Shown here: positions 19,422 to 27,990 of the stretch, in pieces
Numbering within the stretch: the stretch's first letter is position 1
How the letters are laid out: every line of letters starts with the position of its first letter
Assembly (NCBI GenBank): GCA_003602285.1
Contig: QZVU01000005.1
Coordinates: forward strand, 124,001-188,000
Length of the DNA stretch: 64,000 nucleotides
Direction: 5' to 3'
Origin: Arthrobacter frigidicola
GTDB lineage: Bacteria > Actinomycetota > Actinomycetes > Actinomycetales > Micrococcaceae
The notes under the pieces: model-generated
Told to the model about the DNA's origin: nothing
Seen by the model: only the letters and a program-made list of their open reading frames with translations
Database searches by the model: none
Program-made: the position numbers and the translations under genes

Positions 19422-20140
19422 AGGCCTCCTATTCCTGGGTGGACGCATGCGCGGTGCTGTTCGACCTCGACGGCGTCCTCACCCCTACGGCCGAGGTTCA
19501 CGAGACCGCCTGGCGTGAGTTGTTCGAGGGGTACCTGGCCCACTGGCCCGAACGCCGGCCCTACAGCGGCAGCGACTACTTCGACCATATCGACGGAAAA
19601 CCCCGCTTCGACGGGGTGCGCGACTTCCTCGCCTCCCGCAGCATCGTCCTCCCCGAGGGCCCACCCGACGACGACCCCGCGAGCAACACCGTCTCCGGGC
19701 TCGGCAACCGCAAGAATCGGCTGTTCAACGACATCGTCGCCTCGCAGGGGGTGCGCCCCTTCAGCGGATCGGTGCGTTTCGTCAAGGCAGCCCAGCGGCA
19801 CGGCCTGCGGCTCGCGGTGGTTTCCTCCTCGCGGAACGCCGCCGCCGTGCTCCGGGCCGCCGGACTCACGGAATATTTCCCGGTCGTCGTCGACGGTACG
19901 GTCGCGGCAGGGGCAGGGCTCCCGGGCAAGCCCGATCCTGCAACCTTTGAATACGCCGCCACACTTCTGGGGCTGCCCACGGCGTCCTGCATTGTGGTCG
20001 AAGACGCCGTCTCCGGCGTCCGCGCCGGCAGGGCGGGCCGCTTCCATTCGGTAATCGGCGTCGAACGCGGAGCCGGCAGGCAGAGCCTGCTCGACGCCGG
20101 CGCCACCCTGGTGGTCGATGACCTTGACCAACTCCTCTAG
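19418..20140 (+). CDS. Beta-phosphoglucomutase family HAD hydrolase
   Basis: A 240-residue HAD enzyme. Motif I is FDLDGVLTPTAEVHETAW, where the first two Asp are nucleophile and acid/base and the helical cap begins as in beta-phosphoglucomutase. Motif II is VVSSSRN, motif III is GKPDPATF and motif IV is VVEDAVSGVRAG. The enzyme would convert beta-glucose 1-phosphate to glucose 6-phosphate. The partner GH65 phosphorylase gene follows after 42 bp, the standard arrangement for catabolism of maltose, trehalose or a related disaccharide. Confidence 0.9.
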   Translation: MKASYSWVDACAVLFDLDGVLTPTAEVHETAWRELFEGYLAHWPERRPYSGSDYFDHIDGKPRFDGVRDFLASRSIVLPEGPPDDDPASNTVSGLGNRKNRLFNDIVASQGVRPFSGSVRFVKAAQRHGLRLAVVSSSRNAAAVLRAAGLTEYFPVVVDGTVAAGAGLPGKPDPATFEYAATLLGLPTASCIVVEDAVSGVRAGRAGRFHSVIGVERGAGRQSLLDAGATLVVDDLDQLL

Positions 20141-20182
20141 CACCCCGCTCCCCCGCCCACCCCTCACGAAGGGCTGCCGATC

Positions 20183-22582
20183 ATGGCACTGATCAACGCC
20201 GACCGCGACCGTTTTCCCTGCCACCCCTGGCAGCTGGTGGAGACCTTTTTCACGGCGGCAGACGCCGGGGCGGTCGAGACGATTTTCTCCATCGGCAACG
20301 GTTTCCTCGGTGTCCGTGGAGCCCACTGGTCCCCGGCGGACGCGGAGCTGCCTGGCAGCTTCATCAACGGTTTCCATGAGACCTGGGACATCCAGCATGC
20401 GGAGAATGCCTTCGGTTTCGCCCGCACCGGTCAGCGCATCCTGTACGTGCCGGACGCCAACAACTTCACGGTCGTCATCGACGGCGAAACCCTGACCCTC
20501 GCCGGCTCCGCCGTCGTCGAGTACCGGCGCACCATCGACTTCACCACCGGCCTGTACGAGTGCCGGGTGACCTGGGCGTGCCGGTCCGGGGCCACGGTCA
20601 CGACGGTGGAGCGCCGGGCCGTGGGGCAGCAGACGCGCGGCGGCCTGGCCATCACCCTCGAGGTGATGACGGACAGGCAGGTCTCGGTCGACATCACCTC
20701 CTCCATCGTGAACCGGCAGGACCAGCCGGCCGAGGATCATTCCAGCCATGATCCACGCCGCTCCGGCCGGCACGCCGAACGGGTGCTGCTGCCCCTGCGG
20801 CTGGAGGGAAGCAACGGCTCGCTCCGGCTCGCCTGGGAGACCTCCGAGTCCAAGCAGAAAATCGGCGTCGCCGTCGATCACCGGATCTCCGGCCCCCAGC
20901 AGCCCTTCACCACCCAGGCCGACCAGGACGAAAGCGTCGTCCGGTACGTGCTGGCGGTCGATGAAGGCGCTCCCCTGCTGCTCGAAAAGAGCGTCGCCTA
21001 CGCCTTCACCACCGCCGGTGACGGCTCCGACATCGAGGAGGCAGCCGAAGCGGCGCTGAAACCCACTGCGGCGATCTTCGCCGAGAGCGCGGAGCACTAC
21101 CGGCGTTACTGGTCGACCGCCGATATCCGCATCGGAGGCCAGGAAGAACTCCAGCAGGCCGTGCGGTGGAACCTGTTCCAGCTGGAGCAGGGCACGGCGC
21201 GTGCGGGAGTCGCCGGAATCCCGGCCAAGGGAGTCAGCGGCTCGGGCTACCAGGGCCACTATTTCTGGGACCAGGAAATCTACCTCCTTCCCTTCCTCAC
21301 CTATTCGAACCCCCGGGGCGCGCGCCAGGTGCTTGAGTTCCGCCACGCACTCCTTCCCGAAGCCCGGATGCGCGCAGACGAGCTGAACGTCGACGGAGCC
21401 CTGTTCCCCTGGCGCACAATCAACGGGCTGGAGGCCAGCGCCTACTACGCGTCCGGCACGGCCCAGTTCCACATCGGCGCCGCGATCGCCTTCGCGGCCA
21501 ACCGGTACAGCTGGGCGAGCGGCGATACCGCCTTTCGACAGTCCGAGGGCGCCGACCTGATCATCGAGACGGCGCGGATGTGGATGTCTCTCGGCTTCTT
21601 CGGCAAGCGCGGAGCCTTCCACATCCACGGCGTCACCGGTCCGGACGAGTACACGGCAGTGGTGAACGACAACCTCTATACGAACGTCATGGCCCGGTTC
21701 AACCTCCGCGCCGCCGCGGAGCTTCAGCACCCGGGCGTCGACGAAGGCGAACGGGACCTGTGGCTGCAGGCCGCTGCGCGCATGCAGATGCCTTACGACG
21801 ACACCCTGGAGGTGTACTCCCAGGACGCCGACTTCATGACCCTCGAACCGTGGGACTGGTCCACGCCCCGCTCGCAGTACCCGCTGCTGCTCCACTTCCA
21901 CCCGCTGGTGATCTACCGGCACCAGGTGCTCAAGCAGGCGGACACCGTGCTGGCCATGTTCCTCCAGTGGCAGGACTTCACCGCCGCGGAGAAGCAGCGC
22001 GCTTTCGACTTCTACGACCCGCTCACCACCGGGGACTCCACGCTTTCGCCCTGCGTCCAGGGCATTATGGCCGCGGAGGTCGGCTACGGCGACGTCGCAC
22101 TGGCCCACTTCACCGACGCCGCCTTCATCGACCTTGACGACTCCCATGCGAACACCGTCGACGGCGTCCACATCGCCGCCGCCGGCGGGGTGTGGCTGTC
22201 GCTGGTCAATGGCTTTGCCGGTTTCCGTGACCAGGGGCCGGTGCCCTACTTCGACCCGCGGCTGCCAGCGGCGTGGACCTCACTGGAGTTCCATCTGAAG
22301 CTCCGCGGCGGCACGCTGCAGGTCGCACTGGTCCGGGGGTCGATCACCTTGAGCTTCGACGGCGACGGCCCCCTCGACGTCCAGGTGCGGGACGAAGTGG
22401 TCTCCGTGGGCGCTCGGGAGGTCACGGTGGTGATGCCGGCCCGGGAGGCGCCGGTGCCGTCGGTGTTCCGCAGCAGCTTCGCGACTGCAGGCATGCCCAT
22501 CGTGCAGGCACGCCCCGCCGGTCAGCGGGCGGCGCAGGCCGGTCAGCAGGCCCCGTCAGCCGACCAGCGGGCGGCGCACTGA
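20183..22582 (+). CDS. Glycoside hydrolase family 65 protein (disaccharide phosphorylase)
   Basis: A 799-residue GH65 enzyme that splits an alpha-linked glucose disaccharide with phosphate to beta-glucose 1-phosphate plus glucose. Domains: N-terminal beta-sandwich (1-310; FSIGNGFLGVRGAHWSPADA), (alpha/alpha)6 barrel (320-690), C-terminal sheet (700-770). The catalytic acid is E489 in HIHGVTGPDEYTA; GYQGHYFWDQEIYLLPFL is the substrate-pocket motif. Maltose, trehalose and kojibiose phosphorylases share these, so specificity is open. A 14-codon repeat makes a Gln/Ala-rich tail (GQRAAQAGQQAPSADQRAA). It lacks a signal peptide and is cytoplasmic. Confidence 0.9.
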   Translation: MALINADRDRFPCHPWQLVETFFTAADAGAVETIFSIGNGFLGVRGAHWSPADAELPGSFINGFHETWDIQHAENAFGFARTGQRILYVPDANNFTVVIDGETLTLAGSAVVEYRRTIDFTTGLYECRVTWACRSGATVTTVERRAVGQQTRGGLAITLEVMTDRQVSVDITSSIVNRQDQPAEDHSSHDPRRSGRHAERVLLPLRLEGSNGSLRLAWETSESKQKIGVAVDHRISGPQQPFTTQADQDESVVRYVLAVDEGAPLLLEKSVAYAFTTAGDGSDIEEAAEAALKPTAAIFAESAEHYRRYWSTADIRIGGQEELQQAVRWNLFQLEQGTARAGVAGIPAKGVSGSGYQGHYFWDQEIYLLPFLTYSNPRGARQVLEFRHALLPEARMRADELNVDGALFPWRTINGLEASAYYASGTAQFHIGAAIAFAANRYSWASGDTAFRQSEGADLIIETARMWMSLGFFGKRGAFHIHGVTGPDEYTAVVNDNLYTNVMARFNLRAAAELQHPGVDEGERDLWLQAAARMQMPYDDTLEVYSQDADFMTLEPWDWSTPRSQYPLLLHFHPLVIYRHQVLKQADTVLAMFLQWQDFTAAEKQRAFDFYDPLTTGDSTLSPCVQGIMAAEVGYGDVALAHFTDAAFIDLDDSHANTVDGVHIAAAGGVWLSLVNGFAGFRDQGPVPYFDPRLPAAWTSLEFHLKLRGGTLQVALVRGSITLSFDGDGPLDVQVRDEVVSVGAREVTVVMPAREAPVPSVFRSSFATAGMPIVQARPAGQRAAQAGQQAPSADQRAAH
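22523..22578 (+). repeat. Direct repeat inside the 3' end of the GH65 gene
   Basis: CAGCGGGCGGCGCA occurs at 22523-22536 and 22565-22578, 42 bp (14 codons) apart and in frame. It encodes the repeated QRAA units of the tail and looks like an in-frame duplication. Confidence 0.55.
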
Positions 22583-22720
22583 GGCAGAAATCAGGGGCTC
22601 CCGGGCGCCGGGGCACGTACAATCGCAGATAGGAGCCAAAGCGGCCCGCCCTGCCGCGGACTCGTCCGTCCGTGAAGCCCGCCGGCCGCCGCCGCTCCCC
22701 TCCACGGGTTAGGAAATGCC

Positions 22721-23308
22721 ATGGCAATGCAGGCGGAGCTCGAGGAGCCCCGTGAACGGATCCTTTCCGCGGCGTACCGGCTCTTCATGCAGCGCGGCAT
22801 CCGGGACGTGGGTGTCAACGAGCTGATCCGTGAGGCGGGCATCGCGAAGGCGACCTTCTACTACCACTTTCAGTCGAAGGACGACCTGGTACTCGCCTTC
22901 CTCGCCCGCCGGGAGGAGGTCTTCACCGACGGCTATCTCGTTGCGGAATCCACCCGGCGGGGGAACACCCCCGAGGAGCGCCTGCTCGCCATCTTCGACG
23001 TCCTCGACGAGTGGTTCCACCGGCCGGACTATGAATCCTGTTCCTACATCAAGGTCCTGTTCGAGCTGGGTTACAGCCACCCGCTGGGCCGCGCGAGCGC
23101 CGAGTACCTGACGAAGATGCGGGTGGGCGTCCAGACCCTCGCGGGAGAGGCCGGCCTGACCGACCCCGAGGGCTTCGCCCACGCCTGGGTGCTGCTGATG
23201 AAGGGCGCCATCGTGGCGGCCGCCGAGTCCGACCCCCGCGCCGCCCAACGGGCTATGCCGCTGGCCCGGTGGTTGATCGACCAGCACCAGCTGGCCGTTC
23301 GGGTCTGA
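22721..23308 (+). CDS. TetR/AcrR family transcriptional regulator
   Basis: A 195-residue repressor. The N-terminal TetR DNA-binding domain is clear: RERILSAAYRLFMQRGIRDV, then GVNELIREAGIAKATFYYHF and QSKDDLVLAFLARREE. The C-terminal ligand domain resembles TetR_C regulators of the AcrR group. The ligand is unknown. The ATG at 22721 has AGGAAATGCC ahead. An inverted repeat (GACGAA, ten bases, TTCGTC) lies in the 142-bp gap before the next gene and is a candidate operator. Confidence 0.86.
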   Translation: MAMQAELEEPRERILSAAYRLFMQRGIRDVGVNELIREAGIAKATFYYHFQSKDDLVLAFLARREEVFTDGYLVAESTRRGNTPEERLLAIFDVLDEWFHRPDYESCSYIKVLFELGYSHPLGRASAEYLTKMRVGVQTLAGEAGLTDPEGFAHAWVLLMKGAIVAAAESDPRAAQRAMPLARWLIDQHQLAVRV

Positions 23309-23387
23309 GCGGAAGCGCAGCTCCGGCGGCCCGAACGGGCGCCGTGGCGGAGCACGGTGCCCTAGCGACGGCACCCGGGCGAATGTA

Positions 23388-23400
23388 TAGTAAGCATACT
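23388..23400 (+). promoter_or_regulatory. TAGTAAGCATACT motif, copy A
   Basis: One of three copies of TAGTWAGCMYACT in this window, 50 bp upstream of the SRPBCC gene. The other two precede the genes at 25810 and 42807. The regulator is unknown. Confidence 0.45.
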
Positions 23401-23422
23401 GACGAATCGTTACCGGTTCGTC
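23401..23422. promoter_or_regulatory. Candidate operator, GACGAA-N10-TTCGTC
   Basis: A perfect 6-bp inverted repeat lies just before the SRPBCC gene and just after the TetR gene. Size and position fit a TetR-family or related operator. Confidence 0.45.
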
Positions 23423-23450
23423 ACCGCCCGTTCCGATCGAAGGAGACACG

Positions 23451-24311
23451 ATGAGCACGAAGGTCGAAAAGCGCATCCTGGTGAACGTGCCGGTGAGCAC
23501 CGCCTACAACCAGTGGACCCAGTTTGAGGACTTCCCCCACTTCATGGGCGGTATCAAGAGTGTGACGCAGCTGAGCGACGACCGCCTCGAATGGGTGGCC
23601 GAGATCGGCGGAATCCGGCGCCAGTGGGAGGCGAGGATTCTGGAGCAGGTGCCGGACCGCAAGGTCTCCTGGGCGGCCACCGAGGGCGCCACCAACGCCG
23701 GTTCGGTCACCTTTGAGGACCTCGGAGGCAGCCAGACCTCCGTCACCCTGTTCCTCGAGTACGAGCCCGAGGGAATTGTGGAGAAGGTCGGCGACAAGCT
23801 GAACGTCGTCGAGAAGCAGGCCGAAGGCGACCTTGAGCGGTTCAAGGCCTTCATCGAGGCCGAAGGCTATGCCAGCGGCGCCTGGCGCGGTTCGGTCAAT
23901 GAAGGCGGTGCCGTCGGCACCCCCGGCGTCGAGCACGCGGCCGAATCCCGCGGCGACTCCGGCAAGGCCGGTGTCTCGGGCAAGGTCGTGGCCGGTGCCG
24001 TCGGCCTGGCCGCCGCTGCCGCGGTTGGTGCTGCCGCCGCCGGGCGCAGCAAGGACAAGGAAACTGAGGTGGACGAGACGGTCACCCCGGTCACTACCAC
24101 TCCCGTCACCGCGACTGTTGCCGCTCCGACCGGCGTGACCTCCGACGAGGTCGCCGACCGGGACGTCTCAACGCCCTTCGACCAGACCAACGGCCTGGCC
24201 GATGTCGACGGCGAACCAGACGGGACCGCGCAGAGCGACACCACGAGTGCGGCGGACCGACTCACGGACCGCGGCGACGATCCGCTCCGTGGCAGCGGTC
24301 CGGTCCGCTGA
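23451..24311 (+). CDS. SRPBCC family protein with Ala-rich membrane-like tail
   Basis: The first 145 residues form a START/polyketide-cyclase-like SRPBCC domain (VEKRILVNVPVSTAYNQWTQ, FEDFPHFMGGIKSVTQL, GGIRRQWEARILEQVPD). The tail holds a hydrophobic Ala-rich stretch (VVAGAVGLAAAAAVGAAAAG) and then an acidic, Thr-rich segment with Asp and Glu. Similar proteins are often in stress or cell-envelope gene groups of actinobacteria. The function of the tail is unknown. It begins with a standard ATG after AAGGAG, and a strong terminator follows the stop. Confidence 0.8.
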   Translation: MSTKVEKRILVNVPVSTAYNQWTQFEDFPHFMGGIKSVTQLSDDRLEWVAEIGGIRRQWEARILEQVPDRKVSWAATEGATNAGSVTFEDLGGSQTSVTLFLEYEPEGIVEKVGDKLNVVEKQAEGDLERFKAFIEAEGYASGAWRGSVNEGGAVGTPGVEHAAESRGDSGKAGVSGKVVAGAVGLAAAAAVGAAAAGRSKDKETEVDETVTPVTTTPVTATVAAPTGVTSDEVADRDVSTPFDQTNGLADVDGEPDGTAQSDTTSAADRLTDRGDDPLRGSGPVR

Positions 24312-24343
24312 CCAGAGCTCCCGCCCTCCGAAAGGAGACACAG

Positions 24344-24373
24344 GAAGCCCGCGGCCGTCCGGCCGCGGGCTTC
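24344..24373 (+). terminator. Intrinsic terminator of the SRPBCC gene
   Basis: GAAGCCCGCGGCC (24344-24356), loop GTCC and the perfect complement (24361-24373) form a 13-bp hairpin that runs into TTGTGT, 33 bases after the stop. Confidence 0.85.
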
Positions 24374-24444
24374 TTGTGTCCGCCGGCCCGCACCGCCTAG
24401 GCTGGCGCCACATCGCCCCCAGAGAAAGCGCGGACGCACAGGCC

Positions 24445-24876
24445 ATGGCAGAGAACAAGACCCAGCCGACCGGCACCGATCCGAACGCGTTCCTCGAGGG
24501 CGTCCCGAACGCCTCCCGCCGGCGCGACGGACTGGCACTGCTGGCCCTCATGCAGGAGGTGACCGGCGCCCCTCCCGTCATGTGGGGGCCCTCGATGGTG
24601 GGCTTCGGCAAGTACTCCTACCGCTATGCCTCGGGACGCGAGGGGGACGCGCTCGCCGTCGGGTTTTCGCCGCGCAGTTCGGCCCTGGTCCTCTACGGGT
24701 TGACCGTTGCGCCGGAAGCGGCCGGACTGCTGGAGCGGCTGGGTCCGCACCGCACCAGCGTCGCGTGCCTCTACGTCTCCTCGCTGGCCAAGGTCGACAT
24801 GGGCGTCCTTGAGGAATTGATCCGGGTTGGATACACCCACATGACCACCACCGATTTCACCGTCCCGCCGGCCTGA
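24445..24876 (+). CDS. DUF1801 family protein
   Basis: A 143-residue protein. The segment RRRDGLALLALMQEVTGAPP, followed by MWGPSMVGFGKYSYRYASGR, is the DUF1801 signature (a fold related to YdhG). The start is the ATG at 24445, giving MAENKTQPTGTDPNAF. Function is unknown. It converges with the SGNH hydrolase. Confidence 0.85.
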   Translation: MAENKTQPTGTDPNAFLEGVPNASRRRDGLALLALMQEVTGAPPVMWGPSMVGFGKYSYRYASGREGDALAVGFSPRSSALVLYGLTVAPEAAGLLERLGPHRTSVACLYVSSLAKVDMGVLEELIRVGYTHMTTTDFTVPPA

Positions 24877-24913
24877 GCCAACCCGGACCGCACAGCGGCG
24901 GCCGCCCGGACCC

Positions 24914-25564
24914 TCAGACCACCACGGCGGACCGCGGCAGCTCCGGGTCCGCGAGGAGGGACGCCACGGAGCGCGCGATCTTTGCACCACCCTGAACCGA
25001 CGGCTCGATCGGATTGGCGTAGTCGCCGTCCTCGTCGCAGATCAGGCGCAGATCGATTAGGGACACCCCGCGCGAGAAGGCCGCCCGCGTGATGCAGTCG
25101 TTGAACACCGCAAGCGCGGTCCGGATCACCGGCTGGTTGGGCTCACCCGGAGGCGTGTCATAGACCGTGCACACCGCCACGGGAAGGCCCACCGCCGTCA
25201 CTGCCTCCAGCATCGCGTCATAGGCGACGGCGAACTGCCGCTGGGCAGCGCTCAGACGCACCAGCGCGGCGGCAACGGTGGCCACCTTCTCGTCGAGCAG
25301 GTACGCGGATTGAAGGGCGTCGTTGCCTCCAACACTGACCACCAGGTGCGTGGCATCGGAAGGCAGGGACCGGAGCTGGCGTTCAACGCCGGCAATCACG
25401 TCTCCATCGACCGCCAGCAGCGAAGCCCGCCAGTCCGGCGGGAGGGCGCCGCGCAGCTGCCGCACCACATCCGGGCCGCCCGGTACATAGGCGGCATTGT
25501 CGAAGATCGAGTCACCGAGCAGTACGGCGTGACCCGCCGCAGCACCCGTATTCCTTGCCGGCAT
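24914..25564 (-). CDS. SGNH/GDSL-type hydrolase
   Basis: A 216-residue protein. Block I is LLGDSIFDNAAY with the nucleophile Ser; block III is VVSVGGNDAL with the oxyanion Gly and Asn. The usual block V DxxH is replaced by DYANPIEPSVQGGAKIARSV, so the classical catalytic His is not seen at that site. This variant recurs in a bacterial SGNH subfamily, so the enzyme need not be dead. Its ester substrate is unknown. No signal peptide. Confidence 0.75.
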   Translation of the reverse strand: MPARNTGAAAGHAVLLGDSIFDNAAYVPGGPDVVRQLRGALPPDWRASLLAVDGDVIAGVERQLRSLPSDATHLVVSVGGNDALQSAYLLDEKVATVAAALVRLSAAQRQFAVAYDAMLEAVTAVGLPVAVCTVYDTPPGEPNQPVIRTALAVFNDCITRAAFSRGVSLIDLRLICDEDGDYANPIEPSVQGGAKIARSVASLLADPELPRSAVVV

Positions 25565-25739
25565 GCCGTCAATCTACCAAGAACGGCCGGCCGAGGCGGT
25601 GGGAAGCGGGCGGGGCGGGGGTGGCGCCCCCAAACCCCTGACTGCGCGGCGGGAACTCCTGCGGGCGGTACCCGGGCAGCCGTTATCCGACTGCGTCACA
25701 AGGGGGCCGAAAGGCCCGGGAATTTTGCGTTTGCGCGGA

Positions 25740-25752
25740 TAGTTAGCACACT
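25740..25752 (+). promoter_or_regulatory. TAGTTAGCACACT motif, copy B
   Basis: Second copy of TAGTWAGCMYACT, 57 bp upstream of the small gene at 25810. Confidence 0.45.
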
Positions 25753-25809
25753 AAGTAAACACGAACGCTGCGGCTCCGCCGCGGGATGGCTGATCGGAAG
25801 GATTCGAAG

Positions 25810-26025
25810 ATGGCGCGCAATGACGGTTTTGCCGTTCGGTTCATGGGACTCACGGGGAAACTGCGGATGTTCTTCGGGCCGGCACAGCAGGGCTCGGTGG
25901 CCGGGCCTGTCGTCTACCGCAACGACGCGGCCCAGCAGCAGCGCCAGCGCCAGCTTCAGCAGTGGGAGGTCGTGCGCAACTCCGATGGGTCCACCTACCT
26001 GGTGAACCGGGCACCCGAGGCCTGA
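25810..26025 (+). CDS. Small conserved hypothetical protein
   Basis: A 71-residue protein beginning MARNDGFAVRFMGLTGKLRM. The central part is rich in Gln (AAQQQRQRQLQQWEVVRN) and it ends with a short strand-forming segment (DGSTYLVNRAPEA). No family or motif is recognised. An ATG at 25786 in the same frame is possible, but GGAAGG sits eight bases before 25810, favouring the later start. Confidence 0.6.
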   Translation: MARNDGFAVRFMGLTGKLRMFFGPAQQGSVAGPVVYRNDAAQQQRQRQLQQWEVVRNSDGSTYLVNRAPEA

Positions 26026-26078
26026 CGCCGCCCTGCCGCCCCCTTGCTGCGCCCATCAAAGCGGCATAGGTTCCCCCC

Positions 26079-26474
26079 ATGGAACGAGTGACTGGTATCG
26101 GTGGAATCTTTTTCGCTTCGTCCGATCCTTCGGGGTTGGGACGGTGGTACGAGGAGCACCTTGGTGTCACCCCGCCGCCGCATAGCTATGACACCCCACC
26201 CTGGTGGCAGGAGCAGGGGCCGACCGTGTTCGCCGGCATGGATTCCGATTCTCCGGCACTCGCCTCAGGCCGGGCCTGGGCCGTGAATTTCCGGGTGCGG
26301 AACCTCGATGCCATGGTCGCCCAGCTTGAGGCGGCCGGCATCCACGTTGAACGCGACCCCGAGGAATACCCCAACGGAACCTTCGCGGGTCTCCATGACC
26401 CCGAGGGGAACCCAATACAACTCTGGCAGCCGGCGGGAGCCGATCTTGGCCGACCGGAGGCCGGCGAGGGGTAG
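26079..26474 (+). CDS. VOC family (glyoxalase/bleomycin resistance-like) protein
   Basis: A 131-residue protein with two beta-alpha-beta-beta-beta motifs: GIGGIFFASSDPSGLGRWYE at the N-terminus, AVNFRVRNLDAMVAQLEAAG in the middle and NGTFAGLHDPEGNPIQLWQP at the end. The LHDPEGNPIQLW motif with its Glu-bearing last strand is the usual family ending. A metal-dependent enzyme or binding protein is likely; its substrate is unknown. Confidence 0.85.
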   Translation: MERVTGIGGIFFASSDPSGLGRWYEEHLGVTPPPHSYDTPPWWQEQGPTVFAGMDSDSPALASGRAWAVNFRVRNLDAMVAQLEAAGIHVERDPEEYPNGTFAGLHDPEGNPIQLWQPAGADLGRPEAGEG

Positions 26475-26557
26475 GACGGTATGCTGCCCGCCCGGCCGGC
26501 GGGCGCAGGGCGGATGTCACCGGAAGGCGGACGGATCCCTCGACCTCTGCAGGTCCA

Positions 26558-26606
26558 CACCGACAACAATTTTTTCCTTGACAGTTTATTTTGTCGGTGA
26601 CAGGCT
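26558..26606 (+). promoter_or_regulatory. Leaderless promoter nested in a 9-bp inverted repeat (ArsR operator)
   Basis: CACCGACAA (26558-26566) and TTGTCGGTG (26591-26599) are perfect inverted repeats 24 bp apart. TTGACA (26578-26583) lies between them and CAGGCT (26601-26606) is 17 bp downstream, followed by the ATG after six bases. The layout predicts a leaderless mRNA and repression by the ArsR product. Confidence 0.6.
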
Positions 26607-26612
26607 GTTGCC

Positions 26613-27230
26613 ATGCTTTCCATCCACGCCATCGACAACCGGGGCGCTGCCGTCGCCTCGCTCGACCCGATCAAGTCGCGGCTGCTTGAGGAACTTGCCG
26701 AACCCGGCTCGGCGTCCTCCCTGGCCGCAAAGGTGCGGCTCCCCCGGCAGAAAATCAATTACCACCTGCGAGCGCTCGAAGCCGTCGGGCTCGTCTCCCT
26801 CGTCGAGGAGCGCCGGCGCGGGAATATGATCGAGCGCCTGGTGCAGGCGACGGCCGCCTCCTACGTGATCTCCCCGTCGGTGCTCGATCCTGTGGCTCCT
26901 GACCCCGCCCGGTTCTCCGACCGGTTCTCGGCTTTCTGGCTCCTCGCCCTCGCCTCACGCATGGTCGGTGAGCTGGGCCAGCTCATTGCCGGTGCCGCAA
27001 AGGCGGACCGGCAGCTTCCCACGTTCGGCATCGACGGCGATCTGTCCTTTCGCTCCGCCGCGGACCGGGCCGCCTTCGTCGAGGAGCTCGGCACCGCCGT
27101 GGCCCGCCTCGTCGAAACCTACAGCTCCCCCGCAGACATCCCCGGAGGGCGCCGCCACCGGCTGATCGTTGCCCTCCACCCCACCCCGAAAGAAAGCACA
27201 TCTTCAAAGGAGAAGCACAATGAGCACTGA
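26613..27230 (+). CDS. ArsR/winged-helix transcriptional regulator
   Basis: A 205-residue regulator. The N-terminal winged helix is DPIKSRLLEELAEPGSASSL, then KVRLPRQKINYHLRALEAVG and LVSLVEERRRGNMIERLVQA. The C-terminal 120 residues are a separate helical domain, longer than metal-sensing ArsR proteins, and no Cys cluster is seen, so a ligand other than arsenite is likely. The gene overlaps the SRPBCC gene that follows by 11 bp; the pair is a common ArsR-AHSA1 module. No ribosome site is visible and the promoter predicts a leaderless transcript. Confidence 0.85.
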   Translation: MLSIHAIDNRGAAVASLDPIKSRLLEELAEPGSASSLAAKVRLPRQKINYHLRALEAVGLVSLVEERRRGNMIERLVQATAASYVISPSVLDPVAPDPARFSDRFSAFWLLALASRMVGELGQLIAGAAKADRQLPTFGIDGDLSFRSAADRAAFVEELGTAVARLVETYSSPADIPGGRRHRLIVALHPTPKESTSSKEKHNEH

Positions 27231-27918
27231 CCGGTCCTTCGAGATCACTGTCGACACCACGCTGGGCGCCCCGCCGGAACGGGTCTGGAAGGCCGTGACG
27301 GAGGCCGAGCCGGCGTGGATGTTCCCCACCGACGACTGGGAGGCGGAGCGTATCGTCAACGAGTTTCCGCGGCACCACATCAGCCGCATGGAGGGCCCGG
27401 ACGGCTGGTTCAACCAGCTCGAACACGTCCTGACTCCCCTCGGCGACAACGGCTCCCGGCTCCACTACGTGCACAGCGGGATCTTCGTCGACAACTGGGA
27501 TGAGCAGTACGACGGCGCCTCCGCCCACACCGCTTTCTACCTCCACACCCTCGACCAGTACCTGCGCCACTTCGACGGGCTCGAGGTCGCGTTCACCGAC
27601 ATCCAGGCCCCTGCGGCGTCGCAGGCCCCGGATGGCTTCACCCGTCTTCTCGACGCCCTCGGGCTCGACGGTGCGGCCCAGGGTGACCGGCCCGTGGTGA
27701 ACCTGCCCGGTGAGGGGCCGACCGAGGTCGAGGTCGACTACTGGAACGAACACTTCCTTGGGCTGCGCTCCGCCGACACCCTGTACCGGTTCTTCGGGCG
27801 CAACGCCTGGGGCGCACGGGTCGGCCTGACGGTCCACCGCTTCACCACCGGCGGGGCCGCGCCGGCCGAGGTCCAGCCCCGGGAGTGGGAGGCCTTCTTC
27901 GAGAGGGCCTACGCCTGA
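27220..27918 (+). CDS. SRPBCC/AHSA1 domain protein
   Basis: A 232-residue protein, whose first half is an AHSA1-type SRPBCC fold (FEITVDTTLGAPPERVWKAV; DGWFNQLEHVLTPLGDNGSR). The second half appears to add another small domain (EVEVDYWNEHFLGLRSADTL). The start is the ATG at 27220 with AAAGGAGA ahead; it overlaps the ArsR stop. Related pairs are stress or metabolite-responsive; the ligand is unknown. Confidence 0.8.
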   Translation: MSTDRSFEITVDTTLGAPPERVWKAVTEAEPAWMFPTDDWEAERIVNEFPRHHISRMEGPDGWFNQLEHVLTPLGDNGSRLHYVHSGIFVDNWDEQYDGASAHTAFYLHTLDQYLRHFDGLEVAFTDIQAPAASQAPDGFTRLLDALGLDGAAQGDRPVVNLPGEGPTEVEVDYWNEHFLGLRSADTLYRFFGRNAWGARVGLTVHRFTTGGAAPAEVQPREWEAFFERAYA

Positions 27919-27990
27919 GCCTGCCGAACCATCGACGGGAAACCCTGCCACCTGCTTGCCCGGCGCCCGCGCCGGTGGCAGGGTTCCCTC

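Noticed and set aside
19206-19448. Minus-strand ORF across the sugar operon leader
   Set aside because: No ribosome site, poor composition, and overlaps the promoter of the plus-strand genes.
19139-22171. Minus-strand open frame continuing for about 3 kb upstream of the gene at 18260
   Set aside because: It is antisense to the GH65 and beta-phosphoglucomutase genes, lacks domain sequence and has shadow-type composition; only the part downstream of the ATG at 19138 looks like a protein.
24877-24913. Terminator between DUF1801 and SGNH genes
   Set aside because: Only a short GC palindrome is visible and no T-tract.
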